Notes: generated by a model not told the origin, from the sequence alone. 64,000 nucleotides of DNA from Adenophora triphylla var. japonica (GCA_022495995.1 JAFEMH010000740.1:372001-436000); one strand, 5' to 3'. Counted from the first letter of the stretch, positions 32,316-44,353 are shown. Translations and numbers: made by a program.

Positions 32316-34199
32316 TCGACCATCCGAGGCTAAGGTTGGGTCCGGTGGTGGCTTTGTGAGGCTCGGCGCCGGGTGCTACCACGTGAGCGGTAGTGATTGG
32401 AGGTGGAAGGCTTGATATATGTGGATATATGGGGGCCTTTTACGAGCTGTATCGGGGTTTGTCCCGGTGTTTTGGGATTCGTGTATAGGCAATGGGACGA
32501 ACCGGGAGGGTATTGAAGGATATTGGCATCTGAGGATGGTCGGCCGGTGCGGTGGTGATATTGAGTGATAGGAGTAGCCTTTGGGCGGCCAAATATGACG
32601 GGGTTGCCACAGGAGGTGGCAACGTGAAGCCTAGGTCATTTGTTTCCTTGATTCGAAGGCATCCGTATGTTGGCGGGGAGGAACTGATTGAAGGTTTGGT
32701 GAGCTGGTTTTGGGGAATCGTCATCCTCGACCCGGGACAAAGAAATGCAGTCCCGGCGGGGATAGGCTGCTATACCACGCTCATTCGGAAGGCTTGTACC
32801 ACGAAATTCTGCGATCTTCTTTACGCCTCTTGTGAACCTCACAAAGCCGGATGGCTTCTTCCAATGTCATATACATTTGCCGGTGGCGGGGTCCTTCCCG
32901 TCACGATTTCTCGGTGAACTAGACATGTCGGAAATTACAGTGAGGGCGAGGAGGCAGAAGAAGCTGTACGGCCATTGCCGTTACGGTGATTACGGCAAGG
33001 CGGCGGCCGGAAATCGAACCACTACGCTCATTGCGGGGAACGAAAGGAAGGGTTTAGGCTTCGGAAAAAGGGTATTTGGCTCAAGGTTTCGGGCTTGTGC
33101 AATGTGCGATTACCGATTAATGTTTACTTAAAGCGTGTTTTCTCGAGTCTTAATCGGTTGGAAAAGAGCGGGTCTTCTTTTCGCAACTAATCCTAGAGCT
33201 CTAATCGGTGGATCTCGTCACTACGCTTATAAGCCCCTCGTTTCCATTGTAGATCATCTTTCTCGAGACGGACTATCCCGAGCGAGGTCTTATAAGGCAA
33301 GCGAGTTCCACCGACAAAGGAAAAAGTGAACTTAAGGCTAGGCGATCACGCAAACTTTCAACGTATGTGACGCACGGGCCACGGTCGAAGTCAACGTCCT
33401 TAAGTTAAGGTGGGGATCGTGCCAAAATTTCGGCATGACCTCTCTGACTCGCTTGCGCGAGGACCTTAGCTTTTGGCGTTGGCCAAGTTGTGGGCTGGCA
33501 CGGTGGATACGGTGAGGTTTGGTGACACGGTGTCACATTGAACCTTCGGGTATATTTTTCGGCGAGCTCGCGTCAAAGTCAAGGCTGAAAAGCTCAAGAC
33601 TTCGGGTCGGGAACGACCTTCGGTCTCAACCTCTCGAGCTTGACTCGGAGCGGGGCCCTGCGTAAAAAAACATACACTTAGGCTTTATGACACGAGCTAA
33701 GCCAAAAACCAACCGGGGTCTTGGACAAAGTGTGATACAAAGAGTGCATGGCTTACACGGGCTAGGATGGGATGTTTGGGACGACCCCGTGCGCCCCGAA
33801 AGGTGTACAGCGGACCAATCGGGGTGCAAGCGATAAGGCCATCCGGGTTAGGGGTTGTAGTGTGCGGTGTACCGAGGCGGCAAGTGCACGTGAAGTGCGG
33901 TGTTCGAGCGGCAAGTGCGCGTAGTGTGCGGTCACTAAAATTCTTTTACGAGTAAAAACGAGATTTTCGAATGTGTCTTAAAGAATTATGATGCGCGGTT
34001 CAAAGAACGACAATGAAAATCAAACATGAATGGGGATGCACAAACATGGTATGATTTTGAAAAGTTGACAATGTAATGCCTTTGAAAAAACCGTTCGACG
34101 TTTAAAGTAACACACGCACACGAAAACGAGGAAGGGTAAACGAAAGTTTAACCCACGGAAGGCTTGTTTGAAAACGTCGGCGGTTTTAAAAAGTATCCA
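32316..34199 (-). other. Gag N-terminus and leader of element 1
   Basis: No clear gene. It should contain the start of gag and the untranslated leader between primer site and gag. Near 33855-33935 there are short repeats of GTGTGCGGTGTACCGAGGCGG and GCAAGTGCGCGTAGTG, equivalent to a better array in element 2 (52528-52632). Confidence 0.45.
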
Positions 34200-34219
34200 A
34201 TATCCCCAGTAGTCGCCAA
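34200..34219 (-). other. Primer binding site of element 1
   Basis: On the minus strand, right after the 5' LTR end ATTTCA, the sequence is TTGGCGACTACTGGGGATA. Element 2 has TTGGCGACTCCGCTGGGGA and element 3 TTTGACGATTCTGCTGGGGA at the same place. The shared TGGCGACT...CTGGGGA indicates one tRNA primer type; from memory Tat elements use tRNA-Arg, which I could not check. Confidence 0.65.
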
Positions 34220-36202
34220 TGAAATTACCAGGGATTTCGCGCGGGACGCGAAACGCGGTTGTCTTTCGCGGAGGGTTGGTGTCTGAGACCTCGCTTCATG
34301 GGAAGGAAAAAATGAGGAGTCGCCACGCGGTTTTTGTATTTTGAGCCCAAAACGTTGAGAAACGGCTTTTAGTGAAAATGGTGTCGTTTTTATTGGTAGC
34401 AAAAACTTAGGAAAAGGCTTTGAAAACGGGGGTCATTTTTATTGGTAGCAAAAACGAGTAAAAAGCTTTTTAGTACCAGAGATTGTTAGGTTCGGAGGTC
34501 ACGTTACGTTTCGGGAAGAGTATTACGAGATCACCCGAAACGCCTCGCATGACGAGTCTTTCTACCTTTCTCAAAATCGTGTGTGTGTGTGTGTGTATTT
34601 TGAAATGGGGGCTTGAATGACAAGCTTAATCTTGGTTTGAATGTCAAACGTTGATTAGGTGATCTTTTGAAAAAGCGATCGTTTGAATGACAAACGTCGG
34701 TTTTGAGACGGAAATGAGCGTTTGCGTGGCAAACGTCGATTTTGAGTTTGAAAAGGAGATCGAATGACGAACTTTTGGTTTTGAACAGGGCGAGTCATTG
34801 TTAACGATTTTACAGAAAAAACGTATTAAATGATTTTGAATGTCAAGTAGCGGCTTTTATTTTGAAAGATGAGCGTTTGGATGCCAAACGTCATTTCGCG
34901 CGTTTTGAAAGAGAGTTCGAAGGACGAACTCCGGTTTTGAACCGGACATTACATTGTTAACGATTTTACGGGAAAATGCGTATTAAATGACATGCAATCA
35001 ACGAATCGGGTTGCGACTCGGACTTTGAAAGATAAATACTATCACGATCCAAACGGGTCGGACTTTGTAAATGACAGTATTTAAAGCAGTATCAACGGAA
35101 TCAAACGATCCGGAATCATAAATGACGATCGGCAGGCCAAATGGCTCGGAGTTGTAAATGACGATCAACGAGCCAAAACGGCTCGGAATTGTAAATGACG
35201 AGAAAGTAAATGACGATCAGCGGATCGATCGATCCGGAATGGTAAATGACGAGAAAAAGTAAACGAAACGGGGTCGGAACGCCGTTTTAACCCGTGATTA
35301 CTTCTCTTACGGAAAGAGAAGAGGATCGAGGGCTAAAACGTATCGGACCCCGATTAGACGGAGCGTCTACATTTCGGTAACGGTGTTCGAAACGGTTATA
35401 GCGGCGCGCGTAGCAGAGGCGAAACGAGAGATCGAGAGAGAGGAGTTATACCTATGGCTAGGGTCGACTCCTTTGGCTCGGAAGGTGTGTACGGGACATG
35501 GAAAGAGGTGTGAAAGGGTGTTTCATAGCGATGAGGGATGTATGTGATCGAAATACGAAAGTTTCACGCAAATCGAGGCAAAACGGGAGCTCGGGAGGGG
35601 TGAAATCAGTTTGGGCCGTGAGGTAGAGTGATTTTTGGGTAAAATTCTTCCTCCTTTTGGCTTTGACAGCCACTTCTATTTATAGGGTGAAAATTGCGGT
35701 AAGAGTCGGCCGGACTTAGGCATTTTCGGGGTTTTGTGGTATTTTGGAATTTTGAGGGCTTCTTTGGCAATTTCGAAGAAAATGTGCGCGAGGGAGTCGT
35801 AGGACTTTTATTTGTATACTAGGGGTATTTTAGTCTTTTCCCTTTGATTTCTGATTGAAAGGTGATGGGTGGGGGTGTGGCATGGCTGCCACGTGTCCCA
35901 TGACTCACCAAATGTGTGGGAGTTCGTTCCCGGTCTAGGTTTTGTCCGTTTTTAAAATAACGGTCAGGAAAATGTCAAGAAATGCCCCGGAAAGTGCGAA
36001 AAGTGCGTTTTCGGGAAAGCCGTATTTTACGTGAGATGACACGTGTTAAAGTACGCTTCGACGTCGGGATGCACGGGGCGATCCGGGACGTCTCGTTGGC
36101 TTGGCAGGGAGTTTAACGAGTTCGGTTAACACTGGAAGCGGGCCGGTTAACGGATTTCGGTTAACTTTACGGCCAGTTTTGACGATCCGGTTGGGTACTA
36201 CA
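34220..36202 (-). repeat. 5' LTR of element 1 (right copy)
   Basis: 1983 bp, same ends and gene order as the left copy. It differs by many single-base gaps and by CAG to CGG or CCG to CAG type changes, far more than two LTRs of one element would normally show relative to its intact target duplication. Its two promoter palindromes are degenerate. Confidence 0.93.
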
Positions 36203-36207
36203 ATAAG
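36203..36207. repeat. Target site duplication of element 1, right
   Basis: ATAAG, pairing with 13641-13645. Confidence 0.95.
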
Positions 36208-36567
36208 CTCCATGAATGCGGTGGCACATTCGTCAATCAAAACGGCATAACCAAAAACTCATAATGGCCGTACCTTGTCCTAAAGGCCGTCTTCGCGACA
36301 TCCTCCTTTTCACTCTCGGCGATGATATCCCGATCTGAAATATATCTTCGAGAAATAACACGCTCCCCGAAGTTGGTCAAATAAGTCATCTATTTCGAGT
36401 AACGGATGCGATTCCTCAACGCCACACGATTCAATTCTAGATAGTCGATACACATTCTCATCGATCCATCCTTATTCTTCCTGAAACAATACTGGTGCAC
36501 CCGTGGCGAAACACTCGGCCTAATAACATAATTATCTAACAATTCTTGCGGTTGCTCCTTGATTCCT
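36203..36567 (-). pseudogene. Chromovirus-like RT, upstream part (other side of element 1)
   Basis: The minus strand reads ELLDNYVIRPSVSP, FRKNKDGSMRMCIDYLELNR, then [20 protein letters not shown] and ATAFMEL. It resumes exactly at the left-hand fragment after one copy of ATAAG is removed, so the two pieces are one gene. The section between the two motif blocks is shifted and partly unreadable. Its upstream end at about 36567 runs into the LTR of element 2 without a target duplication. Confidence 0.85.
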
Positions 36568-37965
36568 TGAATTGATCGGCCGAAATAGCCGGATCCAGAA
36601 AGGCCTCGCGGCCCAGGCATACGGCATCTTTCGCGTTGGAGGTGTCTCGCCGTTTGTTTTCGCATTTCGTAGAGTCGCCACGCCGTTTTATTAAGCCCAA
36701 AACATTGAAAAAGGGCATCGGTTTAAAGATAATTTTAAAGCCGTTTTTGTGTGATGAGATTTTGAGTTCGGAGAGTCGAGATGACTCCCGGGAAGAGAAT
36801 ATTAGAATATTAGAGCTCACAGAGTAGCCTCGTAAAACGAGTCTTTCGGATACCCTAATATCCTTTAAATGTTGTGTGTGTGTGTGTGTGCTTTTAAAAA
36901 TGCATGCTTTGTATCGGATGTCTACATTGTATGCTATGTATGGAAATGTATTGAAATAGTATAGGAAGGAAGCCTTACCAATGTTGGTTCGTGTCTGTCT
37001 TCGGCGGGAATAGTGTTTGAGGTCGGAGTAGCGTTCGGTACGGATCGGGATTGCCCGGGAGGAGAGTTTCGGCGTGAGTTGAGGTTCTTGGCTGCGTTCG
37101 GGCGAGAGGTTCGGCGTGCGTGGGGATCGTCGGGATCACTCGGGCGAAGGTTCGGCGTGCGTTGTGGTGGCGAGTCACTCGGGCGAGTTTCGGCGTGGTT
37201 TGGGATCGTCGGTTTGACTCGGAAAGAGCGGGACAGAGTGGAAAGACCGACGAGGCCTCGGAGTACCACGAGGGGCCTCGAGTACCTCGAGAGTGCCTCG
37301 GGGCGGCGGGAGCGTCTCGGGAGCGCTCGGGGAGGCTTCGGAGCACCGCGAGGAGCTCGGAAGGCCTCGGAAGGATCAGAAAGGGGCGGGAGTGCCTCGA
37401 GAGGACTTAGAGGAGCCGAGAAGGCTAAGGGAGGAAGAGAGAAGAGGGAGGTGTGTGAAAATGAGGAGGGGAGCCCTCTGTTTATAGTAAAAATTTCGGA
37501 GCAAGAGGTCAGGTACGGACCTTCTTGGTTATCCGAGAATTTTGGATTTCCTCGATTTGAGGGAATCTGCAATGATGGAGAATATTACGGAATGATGGTG
37601 TTCCACGAGCAATAAGGTCAAATCACGGACCATCTTGCATGCAAAGAGGTCCGTACGGACCAACTCTCTGAGGAAGTAATCATTTTCCCGGGATTTGAGG
37701 AATATTGTGGACTTTAAGGGATTTTCGTAATGATTATATGCAGTGCAAAGAGGTCCGTACGGACCTTTTGGCATGCAAAGAGGTCCGTACGGACTTTCCA
37801 TGCTCTTGTGAATGTGATGGCAAGCTAGCTCTCGTCGAGAGCTTTCCAACCATATATGGCACGTCTCAATCGGAGTTCGTATGAAGGAGTTATGACCTCC
37901 AGGAAGTTTGCCTCTGGTTTTGTCGTATCTTTGGGATGGAGAGCGATCAGTTGGGGTACTGACGA
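36568..37965 (-). repeat. 3' LTR of element 2 (left copy)
   Basis: Similarity to the right LTR is clear from GGAGGTGTCTCGC (about 36640) onwards, through AGAGTCGCCACGCCG, the (GT)n run near 36875, the TATA box and the palindromes, to the end GGGGTACTGACG. The outermost 60-80 bases are poorly matched, so the exact left border is uncertain. Palindromes GGTCCGTACGGACC lie at 37648-37661 and 37752-37765, with near copies at 37507-37522 and 37792-37805. Confidence 0.8.
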
Positions 37966-37985
37966 AGCCCCTCGGCGACGTCACT
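37966..37985 (-). other. Polypurine-tract-like site of element 2
   Basis: The minus strand reads GACGTCGCCGAGGGGCTTCG just before the LTR start, matching the tract of elements 1 and 3. Confidence 0.6.
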
Positions 37986-38129
37986 TATGAAAGAAGTGGG
38001 GTCGTCGATAAGATAAAGGTCTGATGCGGATCGCGTCTTTGGGAGAGAAGGTGACCGTGTAGGTCGGTGCGTGAGGACATGGCGGTGTCCTGTTGTGTGG
38101 CCAGTTTAGGTCGGTTAGGCTGGACCCTG

Positions 38130-38345
38130 TGATAGGATTCCTACGTATCCCTAGTGGGAATCAAGCACAGTCGTAGTTCGTGTGTGGGGTGAGTGTTTTG
38201 TGAATGCGGGCGTGGTGGTGCCCTAAAGTGTCGAGACCTGTGTGTGGACGTGGTGATGTCTGGGTGACCGCGTAGGTCGATGGGCTGGACCACTGTGATA
38301 GGATTCCTACGTATCCTGGCGGGAATCAAGCACAGTCGTAGTTCG
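38130..38345. repeat. Two copies of a TACGTATCC block
   Basis: GATAGGATTCCTACGTATCC followed by GGGAATCAAGCACAGTCGTA occurs at about 38128 and 38288. One similar block stands next to the purine tract of element 1 (15755-15805) and, in reverse, of element 3 (60805-60860). Confidence 0.7.
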
Positions 38346-38559
38346 AGAGGTCGTGAATTTGTGAGTGTATGTGGGCGTGGTGGTGCCACGAAGTGTCGTG
38401 TGACCGCGAGGTCGGTGGTAAGGGCGTGGTGGTGTCTGAGATGTGATGACCGCCGAGGTCAATTGTGAGGACGTGGTGGCGTCTGGGATGGAAATTTTAC
38501 GATTTTCCTAATCGGGTGGTTTAAGGCCTTAGGGCGGAGAATGGTGTGAGGACTTGAAT

Positions 38560-39480
38560 CGTCTTGGTTGCGATTGGTGCCACGGCCAGAGGACTTTGAA
38601 TCGTCTTACAGCGGCGGTTGGTGCCAGGAGGACTTTGAATCGTCTTACAGCGGCGGTTGGTGCCACGGCTGGAGGACTTTGAATCGTCTTGCGGCGGTTG
38701 ATGTTATGCGCGAGACTTTGAATCGTCTTCTAGCCGCGATTGGTGCCACACGGGAGGACTTTGAATCGTCTTACGGCGGCGGTTGGTGCCACGCGTGAGG
38801 ACTTTGAATCGTCTTACAGCGGCGGTTGGTGCCACGCGGGAGGACTTTGAATCGTCTTGCGGCGGTTAGTGCCACGCGGAGGACTTTGAATCGTCTTGGC
38901 GGCGGTTGGTGCCACGGGAGGACTTTGAATCGTCTTGGCGGCGGTTGGTGCCACGGGAGGACTTTGAATCGTCTTACGCGGCGGTTGGTGCCACGCGGGA
39001 GGACTTTGAATCGTCTTACGGCGGCCCGGTTGGTGCCAGCGGGAGGACTTTGAATCGTCATCAGTGGCGGTTGGTGCCTGACCCAGAGGACTTTGAATCG
39101 TCTTAAGCGGCCCCGGTTGGTGCTGCAATGGGAGGACTTTGAATCGTCATCTCCCAGCGGCCCGGTTGGTGCCTGGCCCAGAGGACTTTGAATGCGTCTT
39201 ACAGCGGCGGTTGGTGCCCTTGGCCCAGAGGACTTTGAATCGTCATCTAGCGGCGGTTGATGTTGTGCGCGAGACTTGGAATCGTCTTCTAGCCGCGATT
39301 TGATGTAATGCGCGAGGACTTTAGAATCGTCTTCTAGCCGCGATTGTGGATGTAATGCGCGAGGACTTTGAATCGTCTTCTAGCCGCGATTGGGGATGTA
39401 ATGCGCGAGGACTTTGAATAGTCTTCTAGCCGCGGTTTGATGTAATGCGCGAGGACTTTGAATCGTCTTCTAGCCGCATT
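38560..39480. repeat. About 41-bp tandem repeat, some 20 copies
   Basis: Units contain GCGGCGGTTGGTGCCACG and GGAGGACTTTGAATCGTCTT. Length varies by a few bases per unit, which gives mixed frames on both strands. The later units change to GATGTAATGCGCGAGGACTT. It lies between the 3' LTR and the PMD gene, like the arrays of element 1. Confidence 0.9.
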
Positions 39481-39559
39481 TGTGGAGCGTGGCTGCCTTG
39501 TGCTTCGAGAGCGTAGATGCCTTTGTGTTTTTACTGTTGAGTAGAAGATTGGACTTACG

Positions 39560-40560
39560 ATGGCTTTGCCGGTGTTTGAGCTGCCGTTGAAGTGGGCAAG
39601 GATGACGGTCGGTGATTGCTTCACCATTTGGCGTTTTTGGAGGCGCTTCGTGCCTTGGGACTTGTACTCGAAGGTGTTGGCTCCTTCTTGTGCTTGTTTT
39701 GCCGTTGAGTAGGCAAGGATGATGAGTCAGTCTTTGAGGATATGCGGTCTTGCATGACTTCTCTTTGACTTGTTGGGGAGGAGCTCGGGCTTACTTTGAT
39801 GGCCGGTGCTTGCGTTGCCGTTGAAGTGGGCGAAGTTCGGGCTTACATCGGCTGCCGGTGCTTGAATTCTTTGAGGATGCATGACCACTGTAGGGGCCCT
39901 TTTACACTGTTGGGAAGATGACTTCGGACCTCCTTTGAGGCCGATGGTTAAGGGTGTCGTTGAGCGTTTGGAGCGTCTTGTGCCTTGATATTCGTCTTTG
40001 GGAGGTGTTGGCTCCTTCTTGGATTACCGTTGAGCGGGCGTTAGTTGAATTGCCGTTGGAGTGGGCGAGACCGGTCTTACGTTGATGGCCGTGGTTGATT
40101 TGCGGTTGAAGTGGCGAGACCGGTCTTACGCGACGGCCGTGGTTGATTTGCCGTTGGAGTGGCGAGTCCGGTCTTACGCTTGAGCGGCCGGGGATTGAAT
40201 TGCCGTTAGGTGGGCGAGACCGGTCTTACGGGCCAATGGGGATTAGTGCCGTTGGGTGGGCGAGGACCGGTCTTACGGCGACGGCCGGGGATTGGGTGCC
40301 GTTAGGTAGGCGAGGACCGGTCTTACGCTGTCGGCGAGATTGAATTGCCGTTGAAGTGGCGAGGCCAGGTCTTACGGCGACGGCCGGTGGATTGAATTGC
40401 CGTTGAAGTGGCGAGTCCGGTCTTACGGCGGCGGCGGTGGTTGAGTGCCGTTGGAGTGGGCGAGGACCGGTCTTACGTTGATGGCCGGTGGTTGATTTGC
40501 CGTTGGAGTGGCGAGTCCGGTCTTACGCTTGACGGCGGGGCTTGCGTTGAAGGGTTAGGG
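39560..40560. repeat. About 50-bp tandem repeat, some 10-12 copies
   Basis: Units contain GCCGTTGGAGTGGCGAG and CCGGTCTTACG...GACGGCCG. The GGCTTAC/GGCCG words link it to the shorter array at 16190-16400 in element 1. Reading frames in it are not genes. Confidence 0.85.
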
Positions 40561-40655
40561 ACCATTACGCACTTGGATTTCTTTGGAAAAGGCCTTAGGA
40601 CGACGGGGCAAAGATTATAAGGGCGGGAAAGTAATTTGGCCCCCTCTTGCAAAGA

Positions 40656-40785
40656 GGTCCGTACGGATCAACAGCTTTGGTTGCAAGAGGTCCGTACGGA
40701 CCACTTTGATTTTTACGGTTCCCAGTTTTGACGGGCTTAAATAGCGAGCTCCCACTTCATTTCCTCATTCCGGTTCGTGAACCGG
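40656..40785 (+). promoter_or_regulatory. Promoter of the PMD gene in element 2
   Basis: Palindromes GGTCCGTACGGATC (40656-40669, one mismatch) and GGTCCGTACGGACC (40689-40702) are followed by a TATA-like TTAAATAG at 40737-40744, then a 16-base dyad CCGGTTC-GT-GAACCGG at 40770-40785 in the likely leader. The ATG is at 40856. The palindromes are those of LTR 2. Confidence 0.7.
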
Positions 40786-40855
40786 GCGAGAGAGAGAGAG
40801 AGAAAACTCCATTTTTGTCCAAAATCTTCCATTTTCTTAGCTTGAATTGCTTGCA

Positions 40856-43850
40856 ATGGCGGAGGGATCTCGAAGGAGTCGTCGTCAACGCGATCGAGGG
40901 AAGTGGTTGAGCAACGAATGGAGCTCCAAAGGAATTGGATTTCGTTCGTTCCATCTTCGAAGAACCCGGATGTTTTGTATCCGAATCCGGAGGTGCATGT
41001 CGTCGCTCCATGAACGTCGGGAGGTAAGAAATCTGTTCCGTTTGATTCCTGCTTTCGAATTTTTTGAATGCTAGAACTAGGTTTTAGTTTTTCGCATTTT
41101 TGAATTTTTTTTTATTATTTTATGCCTTTTGTGAAATTCTTGATGAATTGTTGAAAATGGACATGTAAAAATTGTGGGTATGTGTATTTTGTGCGAAATG
41201 TGTAGATTAGCTCTTATTTGTGAAAATAAAGTGCCTATCTAGTGAATTGCATGCTTTGGTGTTTTGTACCTAATGCTATTTATGTATGTACATTGTGAGA
41301 AAAATTATCGTGTAGTGATAATTTTTGTGAAAAAAATGTGACACGTGCCGTGTTTTGTGACGGGTTATATGCGAAAGTGTGTGCCGTGTAGGGACATATT
41401 TTTTTTGAAAAATGTGTTATGCATATGTGTCGTGCCGTGTTTTTGGGTGACGGACTCTGTGGGGAAAATATGTGCAATATGTGCCGTGTTGGGACGGATT
41501 TTCTTTTGAAAATGTGTCGTGTAGGGTTTAATCCCCCTTTTTTTCTTTTGAGAGAATGTGTACGGTGTGTCTTAGTGTTTTTGTGACCAATTTGCATGGG
41601 AAAAATTATATGCATGATATATGTGAAAATTATGTGCATTATATGTGCATTATATGTGAAAATATGTGCATTGTGTGCCGTGTTTTGTGACGGGTTACAT
41701 GGAAAAATTATATGTATAATGTATGTGAAAATTATGTGCAATATGTGCGTGTTTTGTGACGGGTTATATGTGCCTTTATATTAAAATCTTGTGATTGACG
41801 TACCTTTCTTTGTGTTTACTGCGGGATGCAGGAGCTTATGGCGGGAAGGCCAAGAGGATGAAGACTCGGGGATCGCTCGAGGCATTGTTGGGAGCTATGG
41901 CGGCGGATGCACGATATTTCCGTGGGCGGTAGGCCGAGTCCCGGAGGCTGGTTTATGCTTGGCCTAGGTGTGTTCGTTGAGAACACATTTGGAGTGTCGA
42001 CACGAGGAAGAACAAGAGTGTCTTCCTGGGTTTATCGAGTATTGGTGGGATACCACCGCACCTTCCACTGGTGGGGCGAGGTGGACGGTGACGCCAGCGA
42101 TTTTCTTTGCTATTACGGGCTCTCCTTGAAAGGAGGGCTGTGCGGTGGAGGATATGATCTCGATGATGTGTTGACCGAGGCTGCTGGGCTTTGAGCCTGC
42201 GTCCTCGCGAGGGCACAGGGATGTTGTATAGTGGCGTGGAGGCCCGAATGAGATCACGGCGGTGATATTGGGAGCCTACATCCGAGAGTACCGGCCGGAG
42301 TGACAGCGGAGCGGATTGGCGCGCTCCTTCTTGTGGTATGCAACATCCAGAGACTTTGTTCTCGAACCACGCGACCGCGGCTCCCTTTGCTTTGTTGGAG
42401 AGCTTGATTGACCTGGATAGGGTGCGACATTGCTTGGGGCGAGCGAGGCTTGGGCGAGCTCTACTTCTCCTTGGACCGGTTTAGCGAGGGGTGGCAGTTC
42501 GTTGCTTTGTTTTGACTTTGCTCTGGAGGTATGAGTTTATTCTTTGTTTTTGATTTAGCGATGCTGTCATTTCTCCATTGTCTTTTACTGGAGCCTTCTC
42601 TGTTTTTGTCACGAGTGTGGTTTTATGAGGTTTTCCGGTGCTTCCCGTGGGATAGGGATCACAGGGCATTCTTTGCGTATCTGCTATCTTTGAGGAAATT
42701 TGGGCTCGTATGCTGGCGAGGAAAGAAGGAGGACCGGCGGGGAAGCTCACCATCGCCTACGGGGATGTGCGGGAGCGTACGGAGAGATAGCCGTGAGGGG
42801 TTTGTCTTGTTCCGTGGACTCGGTATGAGGAGATGAGTTTGAGGGCTCCCAGGAGTGGACGGCGCTTGGCGGAAGATCTTTGCGGGGCTTGACTTGTGAT
42901 GTCATGTACACAGGGGAGGCGGAGTCTTACGCGGCATGGCCCGGTGTGCTTCCGTGGCTCAGAGGGACCCTCCCTTTGGGATGCTTGACTCCGGGATATG
43001 GATGTGCTTGACTTGAGAGGTACCTTGGCGGTGTCGGTGCGAGGAGTTCATTTATACGGAGAGGAGTACGGGGCCTTCGTGAGGAGGAAGGCGAGGACGC
43101 CGCGAGTCTTTGGCGCGGGAGAGAGAGGCGCCGCGAGCTCCCGAGAGGTTCCGTCTGGGACCGGATTTCACGTACGTCCGCGGGGACGGATCGAGAGGAG
43201 GGTGTGCATGCCCGTTCACGGCGAGCTCTGCTAGCATCTGAAGTGGATCCCAGACGGATCGGTGAGTGTGCTTGAACTCTTTTCCATCTTGGCATCTTTT
43301 ACGCATTTTTCTCTTTTTGTTGTTGAGTATAAGCGTATTTGATGAGCGTTTCCTTGGCTTCTTGTTGGTGCGAGGTCCGGGGAGAGCCTACGATATGCGG
43401 ACTCGCCGTTACGTGGCGATGCGCTCCTTCGCTAAGAAGATGGCGTCGAAGGTGTCTGCCGGTCTTCGCGTCGTGTGCCGGCGTACGAGCCTATGCCTTC
43501 GAGGCATTACAGCACGTTCCTCCGCCTAGAGCCGAGCCGGAGCCGCAGCGGGAGGGACCTTTGAGGGCGGCATAGCATGGATGCGGGGCGTCTTCGAGGC
43601 TGCGGGGCCTTCGAGGAGCGGCCCTTTTATCGATTCATGCCTCCGCACGGCGCACGGGGTGAGGGTTCCTCGGAAGCCTTCTTTCTTTGATCCTTTCGCC
43701 GGATTTGATCCTTGAGTACTTTTCGTGGGAGCCTCGTGCGGGTGCTCGGTATTCAGACGACGAGGATGTGACGGGCGAGTTATTTGGGATGCCCGACTTT
43801 TCTTTGGAGGACCTCGGTGAGGATGATGATGCGAGGATTACGATTAGTAT
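40856..43850 (+). pseudogene. Antisense cargo gene of element 2: PMD protein, decayed
   Basis: ATG 40856 starts exon 1 (MAEGSRRSRRQRDRGKW). An intron with GTAAGAAATC...GGGATGCAG spans 41023-41831, as in element 1. PMD core pieces follow in mixed frames: EYWWDTT, then TFHWWGEV and FFAITG (about 42028-42125), and a WGE-type C-terminal core near 42440-42480. Later parts give an Arg-rich stretch and an acidic end RYSDDEDVTGELFGMPDF (about 43750-43800), matching the acidic end of the element 1 protein. Same structure as 17048-19757 but broken by many small indels. Confidence 0.65.
41330..41775. repeat. Repeats in intron 1 of the PMD gene, element 2
   Basis: Irregular copies of GTGCCGTGTTTTGTGACGGG and ATGTGAAAATTATGTGCAT. 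Element 1 has a different array in the same intron, so the intron repeatedly gathers tandem repeats. Minus-strand His/Ile-rich frames here are artefacts. Confidence 0.75.
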
Positions 43851-44190
43851 TCATTTGCTTTCCCTCTTTTCATATCCCTCCCCTCTTTTTTTTTTTTTGT
43901 TTAGCAACAGGACATTTTTGGTACTGTAATAAAACACATGTATTTGCATGGCAACGGTATTTTATTTTAAGATGTAATGTCATTTTTGTGATTCTAGGGA
44001 TTTGTCCTAGAAATTGTTGCTATTATTATTTTTTATTTTTGTACATGCCACGTGGTGAGAGTGCATTTGTGGGTAGTGTATGTTTGCAGGGAAATGGCTT
44101 TGGCCGGTGTTTGGGCGATTTGGAGCAAGGTTTCTTTGAGGATAGTGGCTTTTATGCATTTCTTGAGGAAATGGGTTACATTTGCAAGGA

Positions 44191-44263
44191 GGTCCGTACG
44201 GACATACTTAGCATGCAAAGAAGGTCGTGCGGACCAACCTTGCTTTTGGGAAGGACATAAATG
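44191..44263 (+). promoter_or_regulatory. Promoter of the second cargo gene in element 2
   Basis: GTCCGTACGGAC (44192-44203) and a degenerate copy GGTCGTGCGGACC (44222-44234) precede a TATA-like CATAAATG at 44256-44263. ATG 44354 is about 90 bases further. The palindromes are those of LTR 2. Confidence 0.6.
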
Positions 44264-44353
44264 CTTTCCGGTGTGCAGTTCTTCCTCATTTCCCCATTTG
44301 CGGCCATTTTCGAGCTTTCTTCCCCATTTTCTCTAGGAACCTCCATTTTTGCC

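Larger units (their letters stand above)
13646..36202 (-). mobile_element. Element 1: giant Tat-type Ty3/gypsy element with two antisense cargo genes
   Basis: 22,557 bp between ATAAG duplications. LTRs of 1991 and 1983 bp lie in the same direction, and transcription runs on the minus strand. From right to left the order is 5' LTR, primer site, leader, gag (32315-31313), protease, RT, RNase H, second RNase H, integrase (23330-22357), then 6.7 kb holding two plus-strand genes and several tandem arrays, then purine tract and 3' LTR. Gag-pol is broken by many indels, some of which may be sequence error. The insertion split a chromovirus RT gene, so element 1 is younger than that element. Confidence 0.93.

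Noticed and set aside
38560..39130. Overlapping frames on both strands with repeated TLNRL, DFESS and TIQSP units
   Set aside because: They result from the 41-bp tandem repeat; open frames on both strands with identical repeats are an artefact.
38560..40560. Possible CRISPR array
   Set aside because: Units are contiguous tandem repeats without unique spacers, in a plant transposon setting.
41280..41741. 153-codon minus-strand frame rich in His, Ile and Thr
   Set aside because: It covers the simple repeats of intron 1 of the PMD gene in element 2.
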